From contig CAVTSL010000011.1 in NCBI GenBank assembly GCA_963737405.1, positions 1-64,000 of the forward strand: 64,000 bases of DNA, in the 5' to 3' direction. Numbering within the stretch: position 1 is the first letter of the stretch; every line of letters begins with the position of its first letter. Made by a program: the position numbers and the translations under genes. Of the stretch, positions 63,762-64,000 are shown in pieces. The notes beneath the pieces were generated by a model. The model ran no database searches. It was given only the letters and a program-made list of their open reading frames with translations, and was not told the origin of the DNA. The stretch comes from JACCTU01 sp963737405. GTDB lineage: Bacteria > Actinomycetota > Thermoleophilia > Gaiellales > Gaiellaceae.

Positions 63762-64000
63762 GTGGGCGTGAACGCTCCTCCTCCCGTGGAGCGCCGGCGG
63801 CCGGGGCGCCCCTGGGCAGACCGGCCGCGGCCGCTCCGCGTCGCCGTCTTCACGACGTCGTACCCGCGCGACGAGCACGACCCGTCGGGCCGGTTCGTCT
63901 CGGACGCGGTCGAACGGCTGCGCGAGCAGGGCGTGCTCGTCCGGGTCGTCGCGCCCGAGCTGCCCGGCGAGGGAAGCGTCGTCGCGAAGCTCCGCCGCGC
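63762..64000 (+). CDS. Glycosyltransferase GT4, N-terminal part, cut by window end
   Basis: GTG at 63762 (or 63768/63786) opens a frame to the end of the window. The readable N-terminus is RVAVFTTSYPRDEHDPSGRF, VSDAVERLREQGVLVRVVAP, ELPGEGSVVAKLRR. It parallels the start of the GT4 at 54382-55405 (VAVLTTSYPRAPGDVAGRF), so a GT4 of the same group is very likely. It is divergent from the ATP-grasp gene. Confidence 0.7.
   Translation, partial: MGVNAPPPVERRRPGRPWADRPRPLRVAVFTTSYPRDEHDPSGRFVSDAVERLREQGVLVRVVAPELPGEGSVVAKLRR

Noticed and set aside
1..64000. tRNA and rRNA genes
   Set aside because: I saw no cloverleaf-like segment with GTTCRANYC or rRNA landmarks by eye; a covariance scan would be needed to exclude tRNAs fully.

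Overview
The window is two unrelated pieces of DNA joined near position 33,525. The left piece (about 1-33,524) has moderate GC and gene families typical of the Bradyrhizobium / Rhodopseudomonas lineage of Alphaproteobacteria. The right piece (about 33,525-64,000) has very high GC, GTG starts, overlapping genes and NodU-, AsnB- and DegT-type sugar genes; it looks actinobacterial, perhaps Thermoleophilia-like (inference). The join fuses the start of a flippase gene to the middle of an IS transposase gene. Neither the 5' part of that transposase nor the rest of the flippase is present, so a chimeric contig is more likely than an insertion.

The left piece is an accessory region rich in stress genes. 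It holds small proteins of unknown function, a DUF4118/HisKA_2 sensor kinase, three AI-2E/PerM-type transporters, a FMN-binding stress protein, a repeat-rich OmpA-like protein, a four-gene membrane-stress operon (15,492 to 12,784), a MOSC protein, an SDR/PsiF pair, YciF, Hsp20, CsbD, YidB-like and GlsB-like proteins and an oddly arranged ROK kinase. At least 12 of its transcription units carry a GGAAC-N16/17-NGTT promoter of the alphaproteobacterial general-stress type (PhyR-EcfG) just upstream. Two copies of a candidate small RNA sit behind near-matches to that promoter. Hsp20 has a sigma-32-type promoter and a ROSE-like thermosensor leader; a 34-residue peptide gene beside it has a copy of the same promoter. 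Remnants of broken genes (L,D-transpeptidase, TctC, NAD(P)H-hydrate dehydratase, ABC substrate-binding protein, zinc ribbon) lie between the intact genes.

The right piece is a surface-polysaccharide locus in blocks of alternating direction. It has a truncated flippase, an O-antigen-ligase-like protein, about eight glycosyltransferases (three of them paralogous), two polytopic GT39-like proteins, five methyltransferase domains (one fused to a GT2), two DegT aminotransferases, two AsnB-type amidotransferases, two epimerases, a hexapeptide acyltransferase, a GNAT, a polysaccharide deacetylase-like protein, a NodU-type carbamoyltransferase and an ATP-grasp ligase. Together they would make, decorate (amide, carbamoyl, acyl, methyl), export and polymerise a cell-surface glycan.

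Frameshifts in the two halves differ in kind. On the left, almost every one is repaired by adding one base to a homopolymer. On the right, most are repaired by deleting one base of a GC or CG pair at a wobble position. Both look like consensus artefacts, so the genes are annotated across them.
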